64,000 nt of DNA from a virus. The position numbers and the translations under genes were made by a program. The stretch is from positions 1-64,000 of the IMG/VR virus record IMGVR_UViG_3300044624_002142; one strand, given 5' to 3'. Positions 44,675 through 52,879 of this stretch are shown here, piece by piece. The notes below the pieces were generated by a model. That model saw only the letters and a program-made list of their open reading frames with translations, was not told where the DNA came from and ran no database searches. How positions within the stretch are numbered: the stretch's first letter is position 1; each line of letters begins with the position of its first letter.

Positions 44675-45739
44675 ATGAGTTTTAATCAAGACGAAAAAAA
44701 GAGATTGTTCTCTATCTTTGAAAATATTTCACAAGAAGATAAGAATAAAGTATCTAATCGAAATCAAAATTCCGATATTCTCTTGATCGATGCGCTCAAT
44801 ACATTTATTCGTGCTTATTCGGTAATGCCATCCATGAATGAAGATGGTCTTCATACGGGTGGCATTGCCGGATTTCTTAAAAGTATGGGATATGCAATTA
44901 AATTGCTTAACCCTACCCGATGTGTTGTTATATTTGATGGTAATGGTGGAAGCATGAAGCGTCGTAAGATTTATCCACAATACAAAGATAAACGACACAC
45001 AAAAATTCGTCTTAACAGAGCATATTCAGAGTTGTCTACATCTGACGTAGAAGAAAAGAATATGAAATCTCAATTGTTGAGGTCAGTTCATTATTTGGAT
45101 TGTTTGCCAGTTTCAACTATGGCAATTGACCACATTGAAGCAGACGATACTATTGCTTATATTGCGCAACAATACTGCAAGGATAGTAATGTTACTATAA
45201 TGAGCGCTGACAAAGATTTTCTACAATTAGCCAGTGAAAAAGTCAAGATTTGGAGTCCTACTAAAAAGAAACTATATGGATGTGCTGAGATTCTAAATGA
45301 ATACGGCGTTAGTTGTCAAAATTATATTTGGTATAGAGTTTTAGAAGGAGACGTATCTGATAATATCGACGGCATACAAGGAGCTGGCTTAAAAACGGTC
45401 ATCAAGTGTTTTCCTTTTTTTGCCGAGAATCGACATGTAGAACTAGACGAGATTTATAATTACTGTGAAAATAATCAAAGTAAGTATAAATTGTATCGTA
45501 CCATACTTGAAAACAAAGATGTTGTAGAACGTAACTATACGTTGATGCAGTTGAAAGACACGGAGGTTCAAAGTTTCTCACAACTCCGTATTAATGAAAT
45601 ACTAGATAAGCCAACACAGAAGCTGGACCGAGTTAGTTTTTCTAAATTGGTCACTGAAGATAAAATGTGGAGTAACATTCCCAATTACCAAATATGGCTC
45701 AATGAATGTTTTGGTAAGTTGACCACGTTGGTGAGATAA
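44675..45739 (+). CDS. 5'-3' exonuclease / RNase H-like FEN nuclease (T4 rnh type)
   Basis: 354 residues. FEN-family acidic residues are placed as expected: ILLIDALNTFIRAY (first Asp, about 31), VVIFDGNGGSMKRRKIYPQYK (about 90), HIEADDTIAYIA (about 150) and MSADKDFLQLA (about 175), then a helix-hairpin-helix-like VLEGDVSDNIDGIQGAGLKT (about 225). In T4 such an enzyme removes RNA primers and flaps from Okazaki fragments. It lies 6 nt after RecA and before the helicase gene, so it is part of the replication operon. Confidence 0.88.
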   Translation: MSFNQDEKKRLFSIFENISQEDKNKVSNRNQNSDILLIDALNTFIRAYSVMPSMNEDGLHTGGIAGFLKSMGYAIKLLNPTRCVVIFDGNGGSMKRRKIYPQYKDKRHTKIRLNRAYSELSTSDVEEKNMKSQLLRSVHYLDCLPVSTMAIDHIEADDTIAYIAQQYCKDSNVTIMSADKDFLQLASEKVKIWSPTKKKLYGCAEILNEYGVSCQNYIWYRVLEGDVSDNIDGIQGAGLKTVIKCFPFFAENRHVELDEIYNYCENNQSKYKLYRTILENKDVVERNYTLMQLKDTEVQSFSQLRINEILDKPTQKLDRVSFSKLVTEDKMWSNIPNYQIWLNECFGKLTTLVR

Positions 45740-45773
45740 TAAATCAATAAAATAAGTATACAAATAGGAAAAT

Positions 45774-45791
45774 ATAACCTACACTGGTTAT
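45774..45791 (+). promoter_or_regulatory. Small hairpin in the leader of the helicase gene
   Basis: ATAACC (45774-45779) and GGTTAT (45786-45791) can pair around a 6-nt loop, 20 nt before ATG 45812. No T run follows, so not a terminator. Might be a translational operator; weak evidence. Confidence 0.25.
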
Positions 45792-45811
45792 GTAGTAAAA
45801 TATTATTAATT

Positions 45812-47197
45812 ATGAGTGAAAATCACATTATAGACAATTTGAAGAAGTTTGGATCTGAATTCCAAATCAAATGCATATCTGGAATTCTTAGCGATAAGAC
45901 TTTCTTGGAGAGACTTTCTGATATCATTGATCCAACTTCATTTGAATCAGATGCACATCAATGGATTGTAAAACAAACTGTATCGTACTTTATGCATTAT
46001 AAAGATCTACCTACACTTAATGTATTTAAGATAAAGGTGGATGGAATTGAAAACAACGTATTGAAGGAAAGTGTTGTTTCACAACTTCGTAATGTGTATC
46101 AAAAAATCACAGATAGTGATTTGAAGTTTGTTAAAGAACAGTATCTTGAATTTTGTAAGAGTCAAAAACTCAAGAGTGCAATTATGGACAGTGTTAATTA
46201 TCTGAAACAGGGTAATTATGAACAAGTCAAAGCATTGGTTGACAATGCAATGAAGGCTGGAATGGAACGTAATATTGGTCATGACTATATGACTGAAGTT
46301 GAAAAACGTATGAGTGTTATGGCCCGTAACACGGTAAAGACCAACTGGAACGAGGTTGATACCATTATGGACGGTGGACTGGCGGCTGGTGAACTTGGAA
46401 TTATTACGGCTTGTGCTGGTGCTGGAAAAAGTTGGGTTCTTGCCAAGATGGGGGCTGAGGCGATGAAACAAGGTAAGAACGTAGTTCATTTTACTCTTGA
46501 GTTGAATGAAAACTATGTGGGTCTTCGTTATGATAGTTGTTTTACCGGAATTGATTTCCAAAATATTCGTAACAATGTAGATATTGTCCGTAAGAAGATC
46601 GAACAAGTGCCTGGCAAGTTGTTCATCAAGTATTTTCCAATTAAGACTGTCAGTGCACATCATTTGAAGATGCATGTCGAACGTATTGCTATGTTGGGAA
46701 GTAAGATTGATATGATTGTCGTCGATTATGCTGATATTCTACGACCTTATCAGAGTGACCGTAATAGCAATAGTTACAGTGAAGCAGGTGGTATATATGA
46801 GGAACTTCGTAGTGTTGCGGGTGAATTGCAAGTACCTATTTGGAGTGCTTCACAGAGTAATCGTGCTGCTATGGATGAAGATATTATTCAGGCAAACAAT
46901 ATTTCGGATTCATATCGTAAGATCATGACAGCTGACTTTGTTATGTCACTTAGTCGTAAAGTTACCGATAAAGTTGCTAATACTGCACGGTTTCATATTA
47001 TTAAGAATCGTTTTGGTCCTGATGGACTGACATTTCCTGCCAGAATGAACGCTGGATGTGGTGATATTCAAATTTTTGCTGAAAATTCGAAGGATGGTAT
47101 GGCTATTATTAACGAAATGGGAGACAGTGAGAATTTGGTTAAGAAGGCATTGTCAAACAAGTGGAATACTCACATGGGAGATGATGATGATGAATGA
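45812..47197 (+). CDS. Replicative DNA helicase, DnaB/T4 gp41-like
   Basis: 461 residues. N-terminal domain of about 160 residues, then the RecA-like core: Walker A CAGAGKSWVLAKMG (about 203), HFTLELNENYVGLRYD (motif H1a region), Walker B MIVVDYADILRP (about 307), and QSNRAAMDED (sensor Gln region, about 350), KNRFGPDGLTFP (arginine-finger/DNA-binding region, about 405). Role: hexameric 5'-3' unwinding at the fork. It follows the 5' nuclease and precedes ribonucleotide reductase. A TGG-rich primase gene is not adjacent in this window. Confidence 0.92.
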   Translation: MSENHIIDNLKKFGSEFQIKCISGILSDKTFLERLSDIIDPTSFESDAHQWIVKQTVSYFMHYKDLPTLNVFKIKVDGIENNVLKESVVSQLRNVYQKITDSDLKFVKEQYLEFCKSQKLKSAIMDSVNYLKQGNYEQVKALVDNAMKAGMERNIGHDYMTEVEKRMSVMARNTVKTNWNEVDTIMDGGLAAGELGIITACAGAGKSWVLAKMGAEAMKQGKNVVHFTLELNENYVGLRYDSCFTGIDFQNIRNNVDIVRKKIEQVPGKLFIKYFPIKTVSAHHLKMHVERIAMLGSKIDMIVVDYADILRPYQSDRNSNSYSEAGGIYEELRSVAGELQVPIWSASQSNRAAMDEDIIQANNISDSYRKIMTADFVMSLSRKVTDKVANTARFHIIKNRFGPDGLTFPARMNAGCGDIQIFAENSKDGMAIINEMGDSENLVKKALSNKWNTHMGDDDDE

Positions 47198-47294
47198 TAG
47201 TATGTAACAGTCGGAAAACATTAAAAAAATTATAAAAAATCAACATCAACATATAAAATTTAGAGTGAAAGTATCATAGTTATTTTTTGTCTAT

Positions 47295-49595
47295 ATGAAA
47301 AAAGAAATCTTTATTAAAAAAAGAAGCGGATTATTGGAAAAATTCAATGCTGATAAAATCAACAAGGTTTTACAATGGGCAACTGAAGGTATTAAGAATG
47401 TCTCGTTTGAAGAAGTCGCAATGAACGCACATTTGTCGTTCTTTGATGGAATGTCATCTGGTGCAATTCATGCAATGTTGATTGAAGCTGCCTCAAATTT
47501 GATTTCAATCGAAAAGCCAAATTATCAATTTGTGGCATCAAGGTTGATGAACTACCAACTTCGTAAAAAGGTGTGGGGAGGAAAGAATCCTCCTAAGTTG
47601 TATGATCTTTTAAAGACCAATATTGATAAGTTGGTGTACGATGACGCTATCTTGGATTGGTATTCCAAAAAGGATTTTGACAAATTGGATGAATATTTGA
47701 AGCATGATCGTGACTTTGATTTTTCTTATGCTGGAATCAAACAGTTGTGTGACAAGTATCTGATTCAAAACCGTAGTACTAAGGAGATCTACGAGACTCC
47801 GCAATTCGCTTATATGCTAATTGCAATGACTTTCTTCAAGGACTATAGTGATAACCGTATTGAGTACGTCAAGAAGGCCTATAACTACTTCAGCAAACAT
47901 AAGATCAACCTTCCAACTCCAATTATGGCAGGTGTTCGATCAGTTATGAAGAGTTATGCTTCATGCAGTTTGTTTACCGTTGATGATACACTCAAAAGTA
48001 TCTTCAGCAACAACACTGCTGTTGGATTTGCAACCGCTAGTCGTTATGGAATCGGACTCAATTTGAGTCGTTTGCGTGCTACAAACGCCCCAATCCGTAA
48101 TGGTGAAGTGATTCATACCGGCCCAATTCCTTTTGCCAAGGCTTTTGAGTCTACTGTGAAGTGTTGTCACCAGAATGGTATTCGTGGCGGTAGTGCAACA
48201 GTCAATTTTGCATGGTTTCACTACGACATCATGGATATTTTGGTATTGAAGAACAACGCTGGAACGGATGATAACCGTGTTCGTAAGTTGGATTACTGTA
48301 TTGGTCTTGATAAGTTGATCTTTGAACGCTTCTTGGAAAACAAGGACGTGACATTGTTCAGTTATCATGAGTGTGCAAGTCTCTGGAACACATTTGGATA
48401 TCCCGAATTTAAGGAGAAGTATGAAAAGGCTGAAGCTAACAAGAACATCAAGTTCAAGAAGACGGTCAAAGCTCGTGAATTGATGGGTCTTCTTGCTAAG
48501 GAACGTCTTGAAACCGGGCGTATTTACACAATGTTCGTGGATCATGCAAATGAACACGGTAGTTGGTTAGATCAAGTTGATACGAGCAATCTTTGTCTTG
48601 AGGTGAATCATCCTTTGATTCCTATTGAGGATGTGAATGATCCTAATGGTGAGATTGGCGTGTGTATTTTGGCCGCTGTAAATTGGTTGGAGATCAAGGA
48701 TGACGATGAAATGAAGAACGTTTGTGACGTTATCGTTCGTATGTTGGATTCTTTGATTGAACACCAGAACTATTTCGTTCCTGCTGCTGAAAACTTCGCT
48801 AAAAAGCGTCGTAGTCTTGGTGTTGGAGTGAGTAACTTGGCTGCTCTACTTGCTAGAGAGGGTTTGAAGTATTGGGATAAGGATGCTCCAAACTTTGTTG
48901 CCAAGTGGATGGAGAAGATGAGTTACTACTTGATTGAAGCGAGTGTTGAAATGGCTAAGGAACGTGGTGTATGTGAAAAGTTTGATCGTACTAAGTTCAG
49001 TAAAGGTATTTTGCCAATCGATACATACAAGAAGGACATTAATGAATTCATTACTGAACCATTACACATGGATTGGGAAGGATTGCGTGTTAAGATTAAA
49101 CAACATGGAATGCGTCATAGTACATTGACTGCTTGTATGCCTGTTGAATCCAGCAGTGTTATTCAGAGTAGTACCAATGGAATCGAACCTCCACGTAGTT
49201 TGATTAGTTACAAGGGCAGTAAGGCTAACATTTTGCCGGTAGTGGTACCTGGCATCGATAAGTATAGTGAAAATTATACGTTTGCGTTTGACATGCCGGA
49301 TAATAGTGGGTACCTTAAGGTAGCAGCTGCTATTCAGAAGTTTACTGATATGAGCATCAGCACCAATACGTACTATGTTCCGTCACGTTATTCTCAAAAC
49401 AAAGTTCCTGTTCAAGAGGTAATTAAGGATATTTTGTTGGCATACAAGTATGGTATCAAAAATCTGTATTATGCTAATACAGATGACGGTGACAAACAGA
49501 CTGCAATGGAAGATAATAAACAAAACGTTAAAGTTATTGAACCTAAAATTGAAGAAGAGTCAACTGGGTGTTCCAGTGGGGCTTGTGCTATGTAA
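47295..49595 (+). CDS. nrdA: Ribonucleoside-diphosphate reductase, class Ia alpha subunit
   Basis: 766 residues. Starts with an ATP-cone (KRSGLLEKFNADKINKVLQW ... LMNYQLRKKVW, about 1-95). Catalytic parts: ASCSLFTVDD (first redox Cys, about 219), NLCLEV (Asn-x-Cys-x-Glu radical site, about 431), CILAAVNW (second redox Cys), LYYANTDDG (radical-transfer Tyr pair, about 724), and the swinging C-terminal CSSGACAM, comparable to CESGACKI in E. coli NrdA. All key residues are present, so the enzyme should be active. It reduces NDPs to dNDPs for phage DNA synthesis and pairs with the nrdB 3 nt downstream. Confidence 0.96.
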   Translation: MKKEIFIKKRSGLLEKFNADKINKVLQWATEGIKNVSFEEVAMNAHLSFFDGMSSGAIHAMLIEAASNLISIEKPNYQFVASRLMNYQLRKKVWGGKNPPKLYDLLKTNIDKLVYDDAILDWYSKKDFDKLDEYLKHDRDFDFSYAGIKQLCDKYLIQNRSTKEIYETPQFAYMLIAMTFFKDYSDNRIEYVKKAYNYFSKHKINLPTPIMAGVRSVMKSYASCSLFTVDDTLKSIFSNNTAVGFATASRYGIGLNLSRLRATNAPIRNGEVIHTGPIPFAKAFESTVKCCHQNGIRGGSATVNFAWFHYDIMDILVLKNNAGTDDNRVRKLDYCIGLDKLIFERFLENKDVTLFSYHECASLWNTFGYPEFKEKYEKAEANKNIKFKKTVKARELMGLLAKERLETGRIYTMFVDHANEHGSWLDQVDTSNLCLEVNHPLIPIEDVNDPNGEIGVCILAAVNWLEIKDDDEMKNVCDVIVRMLDSLIEHQNYFVPAAENFAKKRRSLGVGVSNLAALLAREGLKYWDKDAPNFVAKWMEKMSYYLIEASVEMAKERGVCEKFDRTKFSKGILPIDTYKKDINEFITEPLHMDWEGLRVKIKQHGMRHSTLTACMPVESSSVIQSSTNGIEPPRSLISYKGSKANILPVVVPGIDKYSENYTFAFDMPDNSGYLKVAAAIQKFTDMSISTNTYYVPSRYSQNKVPVQEVIKDILLAYKYGIKNLYYANTDDGDKQTAMEDNKQNVKVIEPKIEEESTGCSSGACAM

Positions 49596-49598
49596 AAT

Positions 49599-50657
49599 AT
49601 GAAAACTGTATTGAATAAAAAGAATATCGACCAACTGAGAAACCCAATGTTTTTCGGTGAAGATCTATCTCTTCAGAGATATGATAAAATCAAATATCAA
49701 AAGTTCTATGATCTTTATGATCAACAACTCAACTTTTTTTGGCGTCCTCAAGAAGTGAACCTTGTAAAGGACATTAGTGACTACAAGGTGTTGTCTGATG
49801 AGGAACGGTTTGTGTTTGATAGCAATCTTAAGTTTCAGACCATGACCGACAGTATGTTGAGTCGTAGTATTCACGAATTGATGAAGCATTGTACAAATCC
49901 AGAACTGGAAATTTGTATGAATACTTGGTCGTTTTTTGAAACTATCCACAGTAACAGTTATACATACATTCTTAACAATGTTTATCCAGATGCTACCAAG
50001 TTCTTTGATAGTGTATTAGAAGACGAAGAAATTGTAAAACGCGCTAAAGCTATTAGTAAGAAGTATGACGAACTATTGGCACCATCAGATGACGTTAAAC
50101 AACAGTTGTTTGATGCTATTCTTGCTACGCAGATCACTGAGGGATTGATTTTCTATGTGAGTTTTGCTTGTAGTTTCTATTTTGGATTTCGTGGAAAGAT
50201 GGAGGGTAATAGTAAGATTATTAAGTTTATTAGCCGCGATGAAAATCTACACGTGGCTATTACCCAAAATATTATGAAGAACTGGATTAATAACCCAGAA
50301 GAAGGATTCCAAGATATTGTTAAGAAGAACGAAGACAAAATCTATGCTGCATATGAAATGGCAGTTAATGCAGAAAAAGACTGGGCTGATTATCTTTTCA
50401 GTAAAGGTAATCTAGTAGGTTTGACCAGTGAAAGTCTAAAACACTATATTGAATGGTTGGCAAACAATCGTTTATCTAGTATGGGATACAAAAAGATTTA
50501 CAGTAATGCTAAGGTAAATCCTCTATCTGGATGGTTGGATAGTTATTATGATAGTAAAAAGTTACAAGTTGCTCCTCAAGAAACAGAATTGAGTAGTTAT
50601 GTCAAAGGAGTGGATAATACCATCAATGATGATGCTTTTGATGGATTTAAACTCTAA
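49599..50657 (+). CDS. nrdB: Ribonucleoside-diphosphate reductase, class Ia beta subunit
   Basis: 352 residues. Metal and radical residues are in place: TMTDS (first Asp ligand), FFETIHSNSYTYI with Glu, His and the radical Tyr (about 115-123), ITEGLIFYVSF (Glu), and SRDENLHVA (Glu and His, about 208-214). The C-terminal tail (DDAFDGFKL) ends in an acidic/aromatic peptide as needed to dock on NrdA. Begins 3 nt after nrdA. Ends before a strong terminator. A thioredoxin or glutaredoxin gene is not seen nearby. Confidence 0.96.
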   Translation: MKTVLNKKNIDQLRNPMFFGEDLSLQRYDKIKYQKFYDLYDQQLNFFWRPQEVNLVKDISDYKVLSDEERFVFDSNLKFQTMTDSMLSRSIHELMKHCTNPELEICMNTWSFFETIHSNSYTYILNNVYPDATKFFDSVLEDEEIVKRAKAISKKYDELLAPSDDVKQQLFDAILATQITEGLIFYVSFACSFYFGFRGKMEGNSKIIKFISRDENLHVAITQNIMKNWINNPEEGFQDIVKKNEDKIYAAYEMAVNAEKDWADYLFSKGNLVGLTSESLKHYIEWLANNRLSSMGYKKIYSNAKVNPLSGWLDSYYDSKKLQVAPQETELSSYVKGVDNTINDDAFDGFKL

Positions 50658-50673
50658 TTGAGGTCAATTGTCA

Positions 50674-50707
50674 AAAAGAACACCCTCTAAAAGGGTGTTC
50701 TTTTTTT
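50674..50707 (+). terminator. Intrinsic terminator after nrdB
   Basis: Stem AGAACACCCT (50677-50686) / AGGGTGTTCT (50692-50701), 5-nt loop, A run before and T run after. The symmetric A/T flanks could let it also work on the opposite strand. Confidence 0.93.
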
Positions 50708-50729
50708 GTTATTATATGTAAACTTCGTA

Positions 50730-50737
50730 TATTTATA
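50730..50737 (+). promoter_or_regulatory. TATTTATA element upstream of gene at 50746
   Basis: TATTTATA ends 9 nt before ATG 50746 and follows the nrdB terminator directly, so the next gene needs a promoter here. Confidence 0.5.
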
Positions 50738-50745
50738 GGTATAAT

Positions 50746-51429
50746 ATGAAAATTGACCAATTCCGCCAACTTATTTCTGAGAGTATTAAGGAAGTTCTTG
50801 TAGAACGTGCTGAAAAAAAGAAACGTTTAAATGAAAACAAAAAACTTTCTGTATTGTTAAAGAGTTTGATTGCTGAAATAATTGAAGAAAAAACAATAGA
50901 GTTTGATAAAACATGTGTCCAGATGGAAGAAGAATTGAATAGATTGGCACAAGGCATCAATAAAACATATAGTGTTAAGAAAAACGATGCTGGAAACTTT
51001 GAATTATGTGGATGTGAACCATATCACATTCATATTAGACCACGTTGGAACAACAATTTTGAAATTTTGGCATACAAAGACAAAATTGATAGAACTAAGA
51101 AGATTGGATGTGATTATGACGAAGTAAAAGACTTTCTAAAGTCGTTTTTGACTAGCGATAAAGAAAATTATATTAATGCTGCATATAACAAATCAGCAGA
51201 AAATAGCGTTGATAAGGAAAAAAAGAAGAATCAAGGAGATAAACCGCAAGAAACTGATGAAAAAGTGGTGGATGCTGTTAAAAAGGAAGAAGATTTGCCA
51301 GATAAACCAATGCAAGATGTGAATCTTAAGAAGGTTGAAAAGCAATCTGATCACTCTTTGAAGGGCGAAAAGGCCAAATACAAGTATCCTAAACAAAAGG
51401 ATGACAACTTGACTGTTAAGTTTAAGTGA
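50746..51429 (+). CDS. Charged protein of unknown function, probable virion component
   Basis: 227 residues. N-terminal leader MKIDQFRQLISESIKEVLVE resembles the helical leaders at 28167 and 39720. Residues about 45-130 form a folded domain (ELCGCEPYHIHIRPRWNNNF; KIGCDYDEVKDFLKSFL). The C-terminal 85 residues are Lys/Glu/Asp-rich and probably disordered. No signal peptide or membrane segment. Although between early-type genes, it has its own TATTTATA element, suggesting late expression and packaging; inferred only. Confidence 0.55.
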   Translation: MKIDQFRQLISESIKEVLVERAEKKKRLNENKKLSVLLKSLIAEIIEEKTIEFDKTCVQMEEELNRLAQGINKTYSVKKNDAGNFELCGCEPYHIHIRPRWNNNFEILAYKDKIDRTKKIGCDYDEVKDFLKSFLTSDKENYINAAYNKSAENSVDKEKKKNQGDKPQETDEKVVDAVKKEEDLPDKPMQDVNLKKVEKQSDHSLKGEKAKYKYPKQKDDNLTVKFK

Positions 51430-51483
51430 GTTGATCGAATATGGGTACAGTCTGTATGGTCAAACCACTGTCGGATAAAACCT

Positions 51484-51786
51484 ATGAAAAAAATTATTAC
51501 TAAATCATTGTTAGTTGCCGCATTACTCAGTACTTTTTCTGTTAATGCCGGTCACTTCAGTTGGGGAGTTTCCATTGGATTTGGTGGACCAGTATATTGT
51601 CCACCACCAGTTGTTTATGCTCCCGTGGTTTATCAGCCACAAGTGGTCGTAGTCCAACAACCGGTGGTTCAACATGTAGTGTATCCACAACCAGTGGTTA
51701 TAGTTGCTCCACCGCCGGTAGTTTATTATCCATCTCCTACGATCTGGATTGGTGGTGGTCACCATCATCATGGACATAGACGTTAA
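51484..51786 (+). CDS. Secreted Val/Pro/Tyr-rich, His-tailed small protein
   Basis: 100 residues. A textbook signal peptide opens it: MKKIITKSLLVAALLSTFSV then NA-GHF, cut expected after Ala. The mature part has GVSIGFGGPVYCPPPVVYAP, many VVY/PVV/QPVV repeats, and a Gly-His-rich end (GGGHHHHGHRR) that could bind metal. One Cys. It resembles bacterial periplasmic or surface VVY-repeat proteins rather than phage virion parts, so it may be a host-derived accessory (moron) gene. It stands alone between the gene at 50746 and its own terminator. Function unknown. Confidence 0.7.
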   Translation: MKKIITKSLLVAALLSTFSVNAGHFSWGVSIGFGGPVYCPPPVVYAPVVYQPQVVVVQQPVVQHVVYPQPVVIVAPPPVVYYPSPTIWIGGGHHHHGHRR

Positions 51787-51810
51787 ATTTGATTCAAAAA
51801 ACTACTTTGA

Positions 51811-51839
51811 AAGCCGCTGAAAAAAACAGCGGCTTTTTT
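51811..51839 (+). terminator. Intrinsic terminator after the secreted-peptide gene
   Basis: Stem AAGCCGCTG (51811-51819) / CAGCGGCTT (51827-51835), loop of seven A, T run to 51839. GC-rich and perfect. Confidence 0.93.
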
Positions 51840-51840
51840 G

Positions 51841-51868
51841 TTGACTTCTTTTAAAGTTGGTGTAGGAT
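51841..51868 (+). promoter_or_regulatory. Sigma70-like promoter TTGACT-N16-TAGGAT before MoxR-type gene
   Basis: TTGACT 51841-51846 and TAGGAT 51863-51868. The segment GGTGTAGGATA is repeated before the partner VWA gene at 52861, so the two genes share promoter architecture. Start expected about 10 nt before ATG 51885. Confidence 0.6.
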
Positions 51869-51884
51869 AAAGAAAATTAAGTTT

Positions 51885-52832
51885 ATGAAAAACACTAACA
51901 AGTCATTCAATCAAATCCTCGATTCTGCTCTTTCTAAGAAGCCGGATAATGTTATTATTTCGGACATCAAGTGGAAGTATCTCGTTCGATCCGTTCTTTA
52001 TGGAAAGAACGTGTTGATGGTTGGACCTACCGGATGTGGCAAGACGCTTGCTGCCCAAACAGTTGCCAAGACATTTAACCGTCCATTCTTTTACTTCAAC
52101 ATGGGGTCTACCCAAGATGCTCGTAGTGCTCTTATTGGTAATACTCACTTTGAAAAGGAAACGGGAACAATTTTCAGTGAATCTACTTTTGTAAAGGCAA
52201 TTCAAACTCCAAACGCTGTTATTCTGTTGGATGAAATTAGTCGTGCTCATCACGACGCTGCAAACATCATGATGACTGTACTTGATACTCTTCAACGATA
52301 TCTTCGATTGGATGAAAAGAAGGACAGTGAAGTTGTTAATGTTGCATCTGGTGTATGTTTCATTGGAACGGCTAATATTGGCAATCAATATACTGCTACC
52401 CGTGTTATGGACCGTGCTCTTATGGATCGATTCTCTGTTAAGATTGAAATGGACTTTCTTGACAAACAGTCCGAATTCACTTTGATGATCAATCGATTTG
52501 GAATTGATACAAATGATACGAATTTGGTTAATACGATTACTTCTATCTGTGATATTTCCGCTCATACCCGTGATCAATATCGCCAGGAAGATGGCAAGAT
52601 TACCAACTTTGTTTCAACTCGAGCGGTTTGTGAAATGGTTGAACTTGCCAAGGATGGATTTAGTCTTAAGGAAATTGCTGAAAGCGTAATCTATCCGGAG
52701 TTTTCTTCTGATGGTGGAGTTGATAGTGAACGTACTTACATCAAACAAGTTGTTCAAAAGTATGTTCCAAGTGAAGCTACAAATGATCCGTTGATGAACG
52801 ATCCGTTGAAGAAGAATCAACCTCCTTTCTAA
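51885..52832 (+). CDS. MoxR/CobS-type AAA+ ATPase
   Basis: 315 residues. Walker A VGPTGCGKT (about 47), Walker B AVILLDEISR (about 112), sensor 1 CFIGTANIGNQY (about 160), and an arginine finger region ALMDRFSVKIEMDF (about 180). Pattern (GSTQDARSALIG loop, ISRAHHDAANIMM) is that of the MoxR/AAA_5 group. Known: such ATPases work with VWA-domain partners as metal-insertion or protein-remodelling chaperones. The next gene is exactly such a VWA protein, 47 nt downstream with a matching promoter. The C-terminal tail (NDPLMNDPLKKNQPPF) has a short repeat. Confidence 0.85.
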   Translation: MKNTNKSFNQILDSALSKKPDNVIISDIKWKYLVRSVLYGKNVLMVGPTGCGKTLAAQTVAKTFNRPFFYFNMGSTQDARSALIGNTHFEKETGTIFSESTFVKAIQTPNAVILLDEISRAHHDAANIMMTVLDTLQRYLRLDEKKDSEVVNVASGVCFIGTANIGNQYTATRVMDRALMDRFSVKIEMDFLDKQSEFTLMINRFGIDTNDTNLVNTITSICDISAHTRDQYRQEDGKITNFVSTRAVCEMVELAKDGFSLKEIAESVIYPEFSSDGGVDSERTYIKQVVQKYVPSEATNDPLMNDPLKKNQPPF

Positions 52833-52841
52833 AAAAAGTCA

Positions 52842-52870
52842 TTGACTTTGTTATAATGCTGGTGTAGGAT
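52842..52870 (+). promoter_or_regulatory. Sigma70-like promoter TTGACT-N17-TAGGAT before VWA gene
   Basis: TTGACT 52842-52847 and TAGGAT 52865-52870, with GGTGTAGGATA shared with the promoter at 51841. Expected start lies only a few nt before ATG 52880. A perfect TATAAT at 52852-52857 lacks a fitting -35. Confidence 0.55.
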
Positions 52871-52879
52871 ATTAACACA

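Noticed and set aside
46079-46675. Minus-strand frame of 198 codons opposite the helicase gene
   Set aside because: Antisense shadow of a well-conserved helicase; all supported genes are on the + strand.
52852-52857. Perfect TATAAT before the VWA gene
   Set aside because: No fitting -35 at 17 nt, and it falls within the spacer of the TTGACT/TAGGAT pair shared with the MoxR gene.
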